Origin: Aestuariimicrobium sp. p3-SID1156
GTDB taxonomy: Bacteria; Actinomycetota; Actinomycetes; Propionibacteriales; Propionibacteriaceae
Reading direction: 5' to 3'
Assembly (NCBI RefSeq): GCF_025144225.1
Contig: NZ_JALXXB010000009.1
Coordinates: forward strand, 39,945-103,944
DNA: 64,000 bases
Both the position numbers and the translations under genes were made by a program. Of this stretch, positions 31,311 to 40,989 are shown piece by piece. The notes beneath the pieces were generated by a model. It searched no databases. It had not been told where the DNA came from and saw nothing but the letters and a program-made list of their open reading frames with translations. Each line of letters begins with the position of its first letter. Position 1 is the first letter of the stretch.

Positions 31311-32528
31311 TCAACGAGAAGATGCCAGCCGCCCCAGCGTGATCGCGAGCCGCAGCACATAGGCGTCGCGAGGATCGGAGGGGGAGTACCCAGTGACGTC
31401 CTGGATGCGCTTGAGCCGGTAGCGGACGGTGTTGGCGTGGACGTACAGGGCGCGGGCGCTCGCCTCGACCGACCCACCGTGGTCCAGGAAGCAGGCGCAG
31501 GTGGTCAGCAGGTCGCCACCGGCCGCCTCGAGGGGGCCGTAGATGTCCTGGCTCAGCGTGCGACGGGCGTGTCCGTCGCCACTGAGGGCACGTTCGGGCA
31601 GCAGGTCGCTGGCCCAGATCACCCGGGGACCCTCGGGCCAGGCATCGGCAGCGCGATGTCCGGACATCGCGGCCCGGGCGGACATCGAGGCGTCCACCAG
31701 GTCGTCGACGACCGGACCGACCACGATCGGTCCCTTGCCGAAATGGCTGGACAGGCGGGTCGCCAGCCCTACAGCCTTCTCCGACGCCGTCTGGGCTGCC
31801 AGCTCTGGGGTGGACAGGATCACGACCAGTCGTTCGCCCTGCACCGCAGTGAGTGCGCTCACCCGCAGTCGCTCGGCGTCTCGGCGCACGTCCTCGGCGG
31901 CGCCAGTGGCGTCGGCGGGGGCGGTACCGACGACCACAGTCACCGGGGTGCGTGCCTGCCAGCCCAGGGTGGACGCCCGGGAGACGACCGTCTCGTCGGT
32001 CTCTGCGCGCATCACGGCATCAACCACCAGCGCTTCCAGACGGGCGTCCCAGGTGCCGCGCTGCTCGGCGGCGCGCGCGTACACCTCGGCGGCAGCGAAG
32101 GCCACCTCACGGGAGTAGTGGATGATCGCCGTCGAGAGCACTTGGCGGTCGGTGCGGGGCATGGCGACCTGGATCTGCTCCTCGACGACACCGACGGTGG
32201 TGCGGACCAGGTCCACTGTCTGGCGCAGGCTGATCTTGCGGGTCAGGGTCCGGGGTGCGGCGTCGAACATCGCGGCGGGCACCACCCGGCGTCCGGGCTC
32301 GGCAGCGAACCACTGGACGAAGCCGTCGATGCCCGATCGGGCGACCAGGGTGATCCAGGAGCGCTCCTCGGCGCCCAGAGCACTGAACCAGGGCAGGCGT
32401 TCCTCCATCGCAGCCAGTGCTGCGGTGGTCATCGAGCCGGTGGACGCATTCAGTCGCTTGAGCAGCTGCGTCCGCGAGCGGGCGGAGGGGACCAGCGCAT
32501 GGGCAGTCCCGGGAATCGGCTCAGGCAT
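31311..32528 (-). CDS. fasR: FasR-like PucR/CdaR-family regulator of fatty-acid genes
   Basis: A 405-residue protein. The C-terminal 60 residues hold the PucR-type helix-turn-helix (SVEASARALYVHANTVRYRL); the centre is a GGDEF-like CdaR fold. Placed immediately upstream of fabD on the same strand, exactly where Streptomyces and mycobacteria carry fasR, an activator of the fab cluster responding to acyl-CoA. A TAGACT box ends six bases before the ATG, so transcription probably begins at the start codon. Confidence 0.85.
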   Translation of the reverse strand: MPEPIPGTAHALVPSARSRTQLLKRLNASTGSMTTAALAAMEERLPWFSALGAEERSWITLVARSGIDGFVQWFAAEPGRRVVPAAMFDAAPRTLTRKISLRQTVDLVRTTVGVVEEQIQVAMPRTDRQVLSTAIIHYSREVAFAAAEVYARAAEQRGTWDARLEALVVDAVMRAETDETVVSRASTLGWQARTPVTVVVGTAPADATGAAEDVRRDAERLRVSALTAVQGERLVVILSTPELAAQTASEKAVGLATRLSSHFGKGPIVVGPVVDDLVDASMSARAAMSGHRAADAWPEGPRVIWASDLLPERALSGDGHARRTLSQDIYGPLEAAGGDLLTTCACFLDHGGSVEASARALYVHANTVRYRLKRIQDVTGYSPSDPRDAYVLRLAITLGRLASSR

Positions 32529-32534
32529 AGGGAA

Positions 32535-32540
32535 AGTCTA
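32535..32540 (-). promoter_or_regulatory. -10 box of a probable leaderless promoter (fasR)
   Basis: TAGACT on the minus strand, six bases before the ATG at 32528. Confidence 0.5.
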
Positions 32541-32561
32541 GTCAGGCCGGTGGGCCCGCCT

Positions 32562-32795
32562 TCAGGCATGGCGTTCGTTGAGGCGCTCCAGCGCGAGGTC
32601 GACCAGCTGCTCACCGGCCCCTTCGTAGAGGTTCATCACCGTGTCGACGCCGAGTGCTTCCAGGGCGCGCTCATCGACCCAGCGCTTCACGGTGGTCCAC
32701 GAGACCTGGAACCGGGCGGCCACCTCCGAGATCGGGACTCCCCGGTCCATGACGAGCTGGGCGACGATCAGGCGGTGCTTCGGGGTTAGGTTGCG
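32562..32795 (-). pseudogene. Transposase-like helix-turn-helix fragment
   Basis: A frame open for 78 codons reads NLTPKHRLIVAQLVMDRG, then ISEVAARFQVSWTTVKRW, the N-terminal HTH of IS481-like transposases. The catalytic DDE part is missing and the last ~35 residues do not look like transposase. No start codon exists at the expected N-terminus (only an internal ATG at 32750), so this is a remnant, perhaps joined to an older host gene end. Confidence 0.55.
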
Positions 32796-32800
32796 TCAGG

Positions 32801-32871
32801 GTGGGACACAAGAGGGCCTTACTGGCTTGGCGTGGTTCTGTCGCGAGTCCCACTCAACCAGCAAGGCCCTC
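32801..32871. repeat. Two interleaved inverted repeats, probable insertion-element end
   Basis: GTGGGAC (32801) pairs with GTCCCAC (32847-32853), and GAGGGCCTTACTGG (32812-32825) pairs with CCAGCAAGGCCCTC (32858-32871) with one mismatch. The order is A-B-A'-B', so the same 25-base motif occurs in opposite orientation with its halves swapped. This suggests the remains of insertion-sequence ends next to the transposase fragment rather than a terminator. Confidence 0.45.
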
Positions 32872-32925
32872 CCTGCTCACACGTCCGGATCGCAGTCCTT
32901 CAACCAACCTGTCCGGTCAGCACAT

Positions 32926-35241
32926 CTAGACGTCCACGGGGCGCCAAGGACCCCGGGGGTCACCTGGCTTCTGATTTCGGGTCCACCACTTGGCCACATA
33001 CGCGGTTTCCCCGTGCCATACCCGGTCACCCGAGTTGAAGATCCGGGATGGCGTCCACAATGCGGTGCCATCGGGTGCGACGGCAATCTCCTGCCAAGAG
33101 CCTCGCACCGACTTGCCGGGTTCCTCCTTGGTCCACCAGCTGGCCTCGTACAACCTCCCACCATGGGTGACCTTGTCGCCGCCGTGGTAGACTTTGCCAG
33201 CTTCCCACGCGGGCGCCTTGGGCGCACGTGCGGAGTAGGTGGGGGTGAAGCGCATCAAGGTGTGACCGGCGCGGTAGAAGAGCTGACCGGAGTCGTTGAT
33301 CGCGAGATCACGAACACCTTCTTGGACAAGCACTGTCGCGGTCCGCTCTTCCGTATCGATGAAGTACAGCTTGTCCTGAGTGACGGCGAACATGCGGCCA
33401 CAGGAATCGACGACGATACCCCGGTTCCGTCCGTGGATCTCCTGCGTGTCGTGTTCCAGTTTGATGACCGCTTCCACAGCACGTTTGGCGGGATCGAACG
33501 AGAAGAGGGTTCCGTCGGCGTTCCCCCAGAGCAGCCCATCATGAAATGTCAACGCGCTGATGGTCTGCACGGAGTCGAATGGCGAAGCATCGTAGACAAT
33601 CCGTTCGGTGGTTGGGTCGAACGCGAAGAGCTTTGCCGTCGTGGCCTTTGGGGGCACGCCGTATCCACCATTGATCGAGGTACCACCCCACACCAGATCG
33701 CCCACCCGGACGAGCGAAACCACGGAATGGTCGGGGATTACGTTGCGCTGGAACCTCAGTTCGCCGGTGGCGGGCCGCCATAGCGCAATGCCGCCGCCGA
33801 CGGTGGAGCTCTCCGGCGCGGTGCCGACTGCGACCCAGGAATCATCGATCGCGGTGAGGGCGATCGGGCGGTCCTGTTGCTCGCCGATGAGGAGCGAGGG
33901 AGCAGGGTTCTCGTCTGCTACCCAAGGCCTGGTGGTGTCGTAGGTTTGGAGTCCAGCTCCTGGATATTTGCCCATGAGTAGATGAGGACCGAGGATTCCG
34001 TACCCCTGAACTCCTCCACGGTTCTGCAGGTGCTCATAGGCCTCGCTCGCCTGATTCCAGCGTGATTGCGCTGCCTGGGAAGACAAGTAGATCTTCTGGT
34101 CGGGGCCGATATCGAGCTGAGCGATGCGCACGGGCGCACCCGGGTGTCCGAGCTGCAGAGTACGCCTTGCGCCGGTGTCAGGGTTGAACAACCGCACTCG
34201 CATGCTGTAGTTCGTGAGAGCGAGCGTCCACCCCGGGTACTCAGGCTCATCCATCTGCACCCAGAGCCAATCGCCCGTGATCGCGTTCGGTGCCCAACCG
34301 ACGGGGGAGTAAGAACCGGAGTCGAGGTCGTACCGGACCACTTGGCCCGAATGGGCGCCTTGGCGCATCCGGAAGTAGACATCGCGATTGTTCCTCGGGT
34401 CTACCGACGAGACCTTGCGCGCTGCAACGTCATCGACAGTGTCGAGCCAAGTAGCACTGGGCAGGTCGTAGAAATGCAGTGCGGTATCAGCCTGGGAAGT
34501 GCCCTCGGTGCGGACCGCCAGCCGATCCTCGCGCACGAGCGCAATGTCGTAGACGGCCAACTTTTCCTCGTACCCAGCTGGTACGGGAATCTCGGTGATC
34601 GAGCCCGTCGCGCGGTCCACGGCAGCCAGGCGCCCTCGAGAAGCGCCCTTCGTTCCAACCCAGATCGTTGTATCGTTGGCAGCCATTGTCATGGCATAGC
34701 TGGAATCAAGAATCTGGCCATAATCCCGGACTTCACCGGACTGCGGCGAATAGGTCCATAGATGGGCATCTGGATATGAGCCCCCGAGGATCGTGCCGTC
34801 CGGTGCCGCGTCCAAGGACCAGATGAACTGACCGGAGAGGGGGATCCCGAGATCCTCCACACGATCGGCGCCTGGAGTATATCTGTACAGGACGCCGGGG
34901 TTCGTGGTCCCGAAGTATGCGGCCTTCTCGGGATGGGAGAAGGTGACGGCCCAGGAGTCGTGGCCGCGTGGTACGTGTTCGGTAAAGATGATCTTCTGGG
35001 CGCGGATGTCATACACGACAACCTCCGACGTCGTTTCGTCATTGCCTCGGGGAAAGAAGAAGGCAAGCGGCTGGCCCTCCCTGCCGACACCCAGGGATTG
35101 GTCGGGTGAAAGTGCGTTGTTGGTGAAGGGGGAGCCGAGCGATTCATTGAGGCCGTCGAGCGCAAGAGGCAACTCGCAGGATCCTCTCGCGGGGGTATTG
35201 GCAAATAACGTCGTCCATCGCCCTCGCGAGCAGGCCAGCAC
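32926..35241 (-). CDS. Beta-propeller protein with two C-terminal carbohydrate-binding domains
   Basis: A 771-residue frame. Residues ~30-670 are seven or more beta-propeller-like repeats (repeated FAFDPTTERIVYD, LWGNADGTLFSFD-type blades). Residues ~678-720 and ~726-771 are two CBM5/12-like modules, each with the paired tryptophan (SWWTKEEP, KWWTRNQKPG). Such proteins are normally secreted and bind chitin or peptidoglycan-like glycans, yet this frame lacks a signal peptide: one lies in the overlapping +1 frame (35144-35278). Third-position GC is lower than in neighbours, indicating transfer. Confidence 0.7.
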   Translation of the reverse strand: MLACSRGRWTTLFANTPARGSCELPLALDGLNESLGSPFTNNALSPDQSLGVGREGQPLAFFFPRGNDETTSEVVVYDIRAQKIIFTEHVPRGHDSWAVTFSHPEKAAYFGTTNPGVLYRYTPGADRVEDLGIPLSGQFIWSLDAAPDGTILGGSYPDAHLWTYSPQSGEVRDYGQILDSSYAMTMAANDTTIWVGTKGASRGRLAAVDRATGSITEIPVPAGYEEKLAVYDIALVREDRLAVRTEGTSQADTALHFYDLPSATWLDTVDDVAARKVSSVDPRNNRDVYFRMRQGAHSGQVVRYDLDSGSYSPVGWAPNAITGDWLWVQMDEPEYPGWTLALTNYSMRVRLFNPDTGARRTLQLGHPGAPVRIAQLDIGPDQKIYLSSQAAQSRWNQASEAYEHLQNRGGVQGYGILGPHLLMGKYPGAGLQTYDTTRPWVADENPAPSLLIGEQQDRPIALTAIDDSWVAVGTAPESSTVGGGIALWRPATGELRFQRNVIPDHSVVSLVRVGDLVWGGTSINGGYGVPPKATTAKLFAFDPTTERIVYDASPFDSVQTISALTFHDGLLWGNADGTLFSFDPAKRAVEAVIKLEHDTQEIHGRNRGIVVDSCGRMFAVTQDKLYFIDTEERTATVLVQEGVRDLAINDSGQLFYRAGHTLMRFTPTYSARAPKAPAWEAGKVYHGGDKVTHGGRLYEASWWTKEEPGKSVRGSWQEIAVAPDGTALWTPSRIFNSGDRVWHGETAYVAKWWTRNQKPGDPRGPWRPVDV

Positions 35242-35278
35242 CCAGAGCCGCCAGCAGGACGATTGCGATCTCCGTCAT
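35144..35278 (-). CDS. Signal-peptide-like ORF, probably the displaced N-terminus of the propeller gene
   Basis: The ATG at 35278 has a good GGAAGGAG site and opens with TEIAIVLLAALGAGLLARA, a clear secretion signal. The frame ends after 44 codons. The propeller frame begins within it, one base out of register; a C5 run near residue 28 (ATACCCCCGC) is a likely slip site. A single extra base there would account for the split. Confidence 0.5.
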   Translation of the reverse strand: MTEIAIVLLAALGAGLLARAMDDVICQYPRERILRVASCARRPQ

Positions 35279-35314
35279 GGCGCTCCTTCCCGGCTGGGGG
35301 TGAGAATAGCGGTC

Positions 35315-36340
35315 ATGGACGCGAACTCCCGAGCTGACCAGGCTGTGGCCGACCTCCGGGAGGTGGCCTATTGGATGGAACGCTCCCGGCAGGAGACCCG
35401 GCGCGTCGAGGCCTATCGCAAGGCGGCCGACGCCATCGCCTCGTTGCCCGCCGAAGACCTGGTCACCTTGCACGAGAACGGGGGAGTGCAGCAGGTCCCA
35501 GGCGTCGGTGCCTCGACCGGGGCCGTCATCACCGCTGCCCTGGAGGGCCGGGTCGCGCCCAAACTGGCGACCCTGCGTGAGGCCGGGGCGCAGCCGCTGG
35601 CGGCGTCCGAGTTGATCAGGGAACTGCGCGGCGACCTGCACACCCACTCGACCTGGTCAGATGGTGGTTCCCCGATCGCCGAGATGGCGCGCACCGCGCA
35701 ACGACTGGGACGCGAGTACTTCGCGATCACCGACCACTCCCCGCGGCTGCGCGTCGCGAACGGCTTGAGTCCCGAACGGTTGCGCGCGCAATGGGAGGAG
35801 ATCAACCGGGTCCAGGATCAGGTGGAGGTGCGGCTGTTGAAGGGGATCGAGGTGGACATCCTCGACGACGGCGCTCTGGACCAGACGCCGGAGATGCTCG
35901 ACCAGCTCGACGTGGTGGTCGCCTCGGTGCATTCCAAGCTGGCGATGGACTCCGAATCGATGACTCGCCGGATGGTGGGGGCGGTGGCCAATCCACGGAC
36001 GAATGTGTTGGGCCACTGCACAGGCCGGTTGGTGACCGGTGGGCGCGGACAACGCCCCGAATCGCAGTTCGATGCGGAGGTGGTCTTCCAGGCCTGCATC
36101 CAGTTCAACGTGGCCGTCGAAATCAACTCCCGCCCCGAACGCCAGGACCCGCCAGACGGGCTCATTGAACTGGCCCGTGACATGGGCTGCCTGTTCAGCA
36201 TTGACACCGATGCCCATGCTCCCGGGCAGCTGGACTTTCTCCAGTTGGGGGCTGCCCGGGCCGAGCAGCTCGACGTCGATCCCGGGCGGATCATCACCAC
36301 GTGGCCGTTGGAAAGACTGCTGGCCTTCACCCGAGGATGA
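35315..36340 (+). CDS. PHP-domain phosphoesterase with PolX-type HhH N-terminus
   Basis: A 341-residue protein. Residues 1-100 resemble the DNA polymerase beta/X 8-kDa helix-hairpin-helix region ([28 protein letters not shown]). Residues ~108-341 are a PHP domain: [43 protein letters not shown] and SIDTDAH carry the metal ligands. It matches the C-terminal half of PolX without its polymerase core; stand-alone versions are common in actinobacteria. Likely a repair phosphatase or nuclease. Confidence 0.85.
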   Translation: MDANSRADQAVADLREVAYWMERSRQETRRVEAYRKAADAIASLPAEDLVTLHENGGVQQVPGVGASTGAVITAALEGRVAPKLATLREAGAQPLAASELIRELRGDLHTHSTWSDGGSPIAEMARTAQRLGREYFAITDHSPRLRVANGLSPERLRAQWEEINRVQDQVEVRLLKGIEVDILDDGALDQTPEMLDQLDVVVASVHSKLAMDSESMTRRMVGAVANPRTNVLGHCTGRLVTGGRGQRPESQFDAEVVFQACIQFNVAVEINSRPERQDPPDGLIELARDMGCLFSIDTDAHAPGQLDFLQLGAARAEQLDVDPGRIITTWPLERLLAFTRG

Positions 36341-36341
36341 T

Positions 36342-36375
36342 CTGCCGTCAGGTTGCCCACTACAGTGGACGGCAG
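36342..36375. promoter_or_regulatory. Inverted repeat around the aceE -10 region
   Basis: CTGCCGTC (36342-36349) and GACGGCAG (36368-36375) are exact eight-base complements flanking TACAGT (36361-36366), a plausible -10 hexamer. It could be an operator or a 5' hairpin. AAGGAAAGG further on is the ribosome site of the GTG start. Confidence 0.45.
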
Positions 36376-36398
36376 CTGCCAAGGAAAGGACTTCCAGC

Positions 36399-39158
36399 GT
36401 GAGCGCACGCGACGAGGTTGGCCCCATCATCAATGGACTGCCCACCACACTCCCCGATACCGATCCCGAAGAGACCAGCGAGTGGCTTGAGTCCCTGGAC
36501 GGTGCCATCGACTCCGACGGACGCAACCGCGCCCGCTACCTGATGCTGCGTCTGCTCGAGCGCGCCCGCGAGAAGCAGGTGGGCGTTCCTTCGCTGACCA
36601 GCACCGACTACATCAACACCATCGACCCCTCGATCGAGCCCGACTACCCCGGCGACGAGGAGCTCGAGCGCGAGGTCCGGCGCCTCCTGCGCTGGAACGC
36701 CGCGATGATGGTCCAGCGCGCCCAGCGCTCCCACATCGGAGTGGGCGGCCACATCTCCACCTATGCCTCGGCCGCCACCCTCTACGAAGTGGGCATGAAC
36801 CACTTCTGGCGCGGCAAGGACCACCCCGGCGGTGGTGACCAGATCTTCTTCCAGGGCCACGCCAGCCCCGGCATGTACGCCCGCGCCTTCCTCGAGGGAC
36901 GCCTGGACGAGGACCGCCTGGACGGCTTCCGCCAGGAGTTCTCGGCCCGAAAGGACGGCAAGCCCCATGGCCTGCCCTCCTACCCCCACCCGCGCCAGAT
37001 GAAGGACTTCTGGGAGTTCCCGACCGTGTCCATGGGCATCGGCCCGATGAACGCGATCTACCAGGCGTCCTTCAACCGCTACCTGCACAACCGTGGTCTC
37101 AAGGACACCTCCCAGCAGCATGTCTGGGCCTTCCTGGGCGACGGTGAGATGGACGAGCCCGAATCACGTGGCCTGCTCCAGGTCGCCTCGAACGAGGAAC
37201 TGGACAACCTCACCTTCGTCATCAACTGCAACCTGCAGCGCCTCGATGGCCCGGTGCGTGGCAACGGCAAGATCATCCAGGAGCTGGAAGCCTTCTTCCG
37301 CGGTGCCGGCTGGAACGTGATCAAGGTGATCTGGGGTCGCGAGTGGGACGAGCTGCTCGCCCAGGACACCGAGGGCGCCCTGGTGAACCTGATGAACGCC
37401 ACCACCGACGGTGACTACCAGACCTACAAGGCCAATGACGGAGGTTATGTCCGCGAGCACTTCTTCAACCGTGACCCGCGCACCGCGGCGATGGTGAAGG
37501 ACTGGTCCGATGAGCGCATCTGGCGCCTTTCCCGCGGTGGCCATGACTACCGCAAGGTCTTCGCGGCCTACAAGGCGGCGACCGAGTTCACCGGTGCCCC
37601 GACCGTGATCCTTGCCCAGACCATCAAGGGCTACATGGTGGGCAAGCACTTCGCCGGCCGCAATGCCACCCACCAGATGAAGAAGCTGTCGCTGGAGGAC
37701 CTGAAGAACTTCCGCGACCGCCTGCGCATCCCGATCAGCGACGAGGTGCTGGAGAAGGACCCCTACTCGGCTCCCTACTACCGCCCCGGGAACGACGACC
37801 CGCGCATCAAGTACCTGATGAAGCGTCGCGAGGAGCTGGGCGGCCACCTGCCCGAGCGTCGCGGCACCACTGCCCCGAAGCTGAAACTGCCTGACGCAGC
37901 TGCCTACGCGACGGTGAAGAAGGGCTCGGGCAACCAGCAGATCGCCACCACGATGGCCTTCGTGCGTCTGCTCAAGGACCTCATGCGTGACAAGCAGTTC
38001 GCCCCGCATGTCGTGCCGATCATCCCCGACGAGGCCCGCACCTTCGGCATGGACTCGTTCTTCCCGACGATCAAGATCTACAACCCGCACGGGCAGAACT
38101 ACACCCCGGTGGACCACGAGCTGATGCTCGCCTACCGCGAGTCCTCCGCCGGGCAGATCATGCACACCGGCATCAACGAGGCGGGCTCGGTGGCCGCCTT
38201 CACCGCTGCCGGTTCGTCCTATGCGACCCACCAGCTGCCGATGGTGCCGATCTACATCTTCTACTCCATGTTCGGGTTCCAGCGCACCGGTGACGGCATC
38301 TGGGCGGCTGCTGACCAGCTTGCCCGCGGCTTCCTGATCGGCGCCACCGCCGGCAAGACCACCCTGACCGGTGAGGGCACCCAGCACATGGACGGGCACA
38401 GCCCGGTGCTGGCAGCGACCAATCCGGCGGTCATCAGCTATGACCCGGCCTTCTCCTTCGAGATCGCCCACATCGTCGAGGACGGCCTGCGTCGCATGTA
38501 CGGGGAGAACCCCGAGGACGTGATCTACTACCTGACCGTCTACAACGAGCCGATGGTCCAGCCCAAGGAGCCCGAGGACCTGGACGTGGAGGGCCTGCTC
38601 AAGGGCATCTACCTGTACCAGAAGGGCGATTTCGAGGGTGTGAACGAGGACGCCCGTCGTGCGCAGTTGCTCGCGTCCGGTGTGGGGGTCGCCTGGGCGT
38701 TGGAGGCCCAGGAACTGCTCAAGAAGGACTTCGGTGTGGTGGCGGACGTGTGGAGCGTCCCAAGCTGGACCGAGCTTCGTCGTGAGGCCATGGCCTGCGA
38801 TGAGGACGCCTTCCTGCATGGGGAGCAGCGCACCCCCTACATCACCCAGGTGCTGCAGGATCGGCCGGGGCCGGTCATGGCGGTCAGCGACTACATGCGT
38901 CAGGTGCCCGACCAGATCGCCCAGTGGGTGCCGGGAGACTTCATGTCCTTGGGTGCGGAGGGCTTCGGCTTCTCCGACACCCGTGCGGCAGCCCGTCGCC
39001 ACCTGCACATCGACGGTCCTTCGCTGGCGGTCCGCACCCTGCAGATGCTGGCCAAGCGCGGCGAGGTGCCTGCGGAATGGGCACAGCAGGCGGCCGAGAA
39101 GTACAAGCTGCTTGACGTGAATGCCGGTACCTCCGGCACGATCGGCGGCGACGCCTGA
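36399..39158 (+). CDS. aceE: Pyruvate dehydrogenase E1 component
   Basis: A 919-residue homodimeric E1 of the AceE type. The TPP-binding region [12 protein letters not shown], with the later [19 protein letters not shown], is diagnostic; the transketolase-like middle domain and C-terminal domain are complete. It oxidatively decarboxylates pyruvate and passes the acetyl group to E2 lipoyl domains. Start is GTG at 36399. E2 and E3 genes are not in the window, as is usual for actinobacteria. A strong terminator follows. Confidence 0.96.
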   Translation: MSARDEVGPIINGLPTTLPDTDPEETSEWLESLDGAIDSDGRNRARYLMLRLLERAREKQVGVPSLTSTDYINTIDPSIEPDYPGDEELEREVRRLLRWNAAMMVQRAQRSHIGVGGHISTYASAATLYEVGMNHFWRGKDHPGGGDQIFFQGHASPGMYARAFLEGRLDEDRLDGFRQEFSARKDGKPHGLPSYPHPRQMKDFWEFPTVSMGIGPMNAIYQASFNRYLHNRGLKDTSQQHVWAFLGDGEMDEPESRGLLQVASNEELDNLTFVINCNLQRLDGPVRGNGKIIQELEAFFRGAGWNVIKVIWGREWDELLAQDTEGALVNLMNATTDGDYQTYKANDGGYVREHFFNRDPRTAAMVKDWSDERIWRLSRGGHDYRKVFAAYKAATEFTGAPTVILAQTIKGYMVGKHFAGRNATHQMKKLSLEDLKNFRDRLRIPISDEVLEKDPYSAPYYRPGNDDPRIKYLMKRREELGGHLPERRGTTAPKLKLPDAAAYATVKKGSGNQQIATTMAFVRLLKDLMRDKQFAPHVVPIIPDEARTFGMDSFFPTIKIYNPHGQNYTPVDHELMLAYRESSAGQIMHTGINEAGSVAAFTAAGSSYATHQLPMVPIYIFYSMFGFQRTGDGIWAAADQLARGFLIGATAGKTTLTGEGTQHMDGHSPVLAATNPAVISYDPAFSFEIAHIVEDGLRRMYGENPEDVIYYLTVYNEPMVQPKEPEDLDVEGLLKGIYLYQKGDFEGVNEDARRAQLLASGVGVAWALEAQELLKKDFGVVADVWSVPSWTELRREAMACDEDAFLHGEQRTPYITQVLQDRPGPVMAVSDYMRQVPDQIAQWVPGDFMSLGAEGFGFSDTRAAARRHLHIDGPSLAVRTLQMLAKRGEVPAEWAQQAAEKYKLLDVNAGTSGTIGGDA

Positions 39159-39190
39159 TCCACGGCGTGACCAGCTCAGGCCTGAATGAG

Positions 39191-39234
39191 GCCCGGAACC
39201 GTGCGGTGGGATCTGCAGGGTTCCGGGCCTTTTC
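39191..39234 (+). terminator. Terminator of aceE
   Basis: GCCCGGAACC pairs exactly with GGTTCCGGGC (39219-39228), with an 18-base loop, followed by CTTTT. Confidence 0.75.
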
Positions 39235-39270
39235 GCACGTCGCTGGCGGATGATCCCCAATACTTGGGGC

Positions 39271-40446
39271 ATGGCGACGATCTTGCTGACTTGGAACCCC
39301 GGAAGAGATGACGACCACGTCTGGAGCCCCGAAACGTGGGAGTCCGGGATGGTGGCGCTAACGAGGGAGGGCATTGCTCACTCGGTCGTTAGGAGTTGGT
39401 CAGTAGGTCAGAGGAAGAAGGGGATCGAGCCTGGCGACACTTTTTATCTCTTCCGGCAGGGGGATCACGGCCGAGGGCTGGTTGCACGTGGCGAGGTGGA
39501 CAGTGAGATCTTCGCCGAGGACCACTGGGATGGGACGCAACGTTCCGCAGACTTCGTCGGGGTGATCTGGTTGGAGGCGCTGCCTCTGTCGCAGCGTGTA
39601 GATGTCGAGGAGCTTGTGCGTCGGATTCCTGATTACGGTTGGGCTACGGTCTTCGGTTCGGGGCGTGACCTGACCAAGCACGAGAAGGCGCTCAACGCGC
39701 TTTGGTTGGAACACTTGCAGGCGGCAGGCATTGGACCGTTAAGCCGAGAGAACTTTGACGAGGAGCTCGGGGTCGAGGAGAGCCTCGAAGCTGAGGACAT
39801 CGCGGATGCAATTCTGGAGCTCAGCGAGGCAGCGTTGGCCCAACTCGCTGAGGAGAGTTCTGAGCAGACACTGCTCGGCTATTTTGAAGTTGTGCTCCTG
39901 GACGAGGACGACGACTACCCCGAGTACAAGGACAAGGCCGATCTGGAACGCCAGTTCGTGGAGGGTGTGCTCGAGTTCCAGGCCGAGATCGCCGAGATGG
40001 AACTCGCCCTCCTGCCCGAGGACAACCCACGCGAGCTGGAGCTGGGCGTCCAGCAGCTGGGTCTGGCCGACCAGTCCCAGCATGCCGCCCTGCAGGACGC
40101 CGCCATGAAGGCGGTGCAGGAGTTCTTCGCCCAGCAGGAGCTCACCACCCAGGACGTCTCCGGCGAGGCCAAGGGCTGGAACATCACCGTCACCGCCGAG
40201 GACGAGGAGATGCACGTCGCGGTAAAAGGCTGCCTGGGGGAGGAACCGGAGTTCATCCTCTCGGCCAATGAGTACAACGCCTCCCGGCGCGACGAGGACT
40301 GGACCCTCATCGCCGTCATGAATGCCCTGACCGACACGCCGCTCCTGGTCGAGATCCCGCAGGAGGCCCTGGACGAGAACCGCGAGGAGATCGGTTACAA
40401 GGTCCGTCTGGCCCCGGTCGAGCCCGACGACCAGGACGCGAACTGA
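39271..40446 (+). CDS. EVE (PUA-like) plus DUF3883-like protein, candidate modification-dependent nuclease relative
   Basis: A 391-residue protein. Residues 1-150 resemble an EVE domain: LLTWNPGRDDDHVWSPE, GDTFYLFRQGDHGRGLVARG and a WATVFGSGRDLT close. EVE domains recognise modified bases. The middle (~165-265) is acidic and helical. Residues ~280-360 resemble DUF3883/NO VEIN-type nuclease domains (QDVSGEAKGWNI, VAVKG, LSANEYNASR). The catalytic E of the usual EVKG reads A. Codon third positions are much AT-richer in the first ~600 bases. AATACT sits six bases before the ATG, so it is likely leaderless. Confidence 0.55.
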   Translation: MATILLTWNPGRDDDHVWSPETWESGMVALTREGIAHSVVRSWSVGQRKKGIEPGDTFYLFRQGDHGRGLVARGEVDSEIFAEDHWDGTQRSADFVGVIWLEALPLSQRVDVEELVRRIPDYGWATVFGSGRDLTKHEKALNALWLEHLQAAGIGPLSRENFDEELGVEESLEAEDIADAILELSEAALAQLAEESSEQTLLGYFEVVLLDEDDDYPEYKDKADLERQFVEGVLEFQAEIAEMELALLPEDNPRELELGVQQLGLADQSQHAALQDAAMKAVQEFFAQQELTTQDVSGEAKGWNITVTAEDEEMHVAVKGCLGEEPEFILSANEYNASRRDEDWTLIAVMNALTDTPLLVEIPQEALDENREEIGYKVRLAPVEPDDQDAN

Positions 40447-40522
40447 GCCCGGTGTTTCGCCCGGCGCTGCGATCTGGCAGTCTTGGGGCACAACGTCGTC
40501 GTACCAGGAGGGTCTAGAAGAG

Positions 40523-40945
40523 GTGGGTGGCTCGAACGGGTCAGGAAGTTCCCGCGTCCAGTCGGTGATGGCACTGGACAAGGGCATGGTGGTGCAGGAA
40601 CTTGGCTGGGACAGCGATGTCGATGAAGACCTGCGCAACGACATCATGGACGCCGTCGACGACGACCTGGTCGAGGAGGCGCTGGAGGCGGTTGACGCCG
40701 TGCTGCTGTGGTGGCGGGAGGAGGATGGCGATGTCGCCGACGGCCTGGTCGACTCCCTCACCGACCTGTCCAAGGCTGGCGTGATCTGGCTGATGACCCC
40801 CAAGGTTGGACGCCCGGGTCACATCCCGGCCTCCGACGTCGCCGAGGGCACCGCCACCGCAGGCCTGGTTCTGGGGGCCCCTGTGGACCTCAGCGCCCAG
40901 TGGCAGGCCCAGAAGGTCGTGCGCCCCAAGGGCGCCCGCCGCTGA
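40523..40945 (+). CDS. DUF3052 family protein
   Basis: A 140-residue acidic protein with the core MVVQELGWDSDVDEDLR, LLWWREEDGD and VGRPGHIPASDVAEG characteristic of DUF3052, an actinobacterial family often next to aceE. Here the EVE-like gene interrupts that pairing. Function unknown. A GTG start at 40523 is used; an ATG at 40568 is an alternative. Confidence 0.82.
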   Translation: MGGSNGSGSSRVQSVMALDKGMVVQELGWDSDVDEDLRNDIMDAVDDDLVEEALEAVDAVLLWWREEDGDVADGLVDSLTDLSKAGVIWLMTPKVGRPGHIPASDVAEGTATAGLVLGAPVDLSAQWQAQKVVRPKGARR

Positions 40946-40955
40946 CCGACACCCT

Positions 40956-40989
40956 GCGCTGATTCCCCCGACGCCGGGGGAATCAGCGC
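40956..40989. terminator. Bidirectional hairpin between convergent genes
   Basis: GCGCTGATTCCCCCG pairs perfectly with CGGGGGAATCAGCGC across four bases. It lies between the convergent DUF3052 and ABC genes and includes the ABC stop codon. No T-run, so termination strength is uncertain. Confidence 0.6.

Noticed and set aside
37164..39374. A 736-codon leftward frame
   Set aside because: Antisense shadow of aceE; composition typical of GC-rich third-frame translation.
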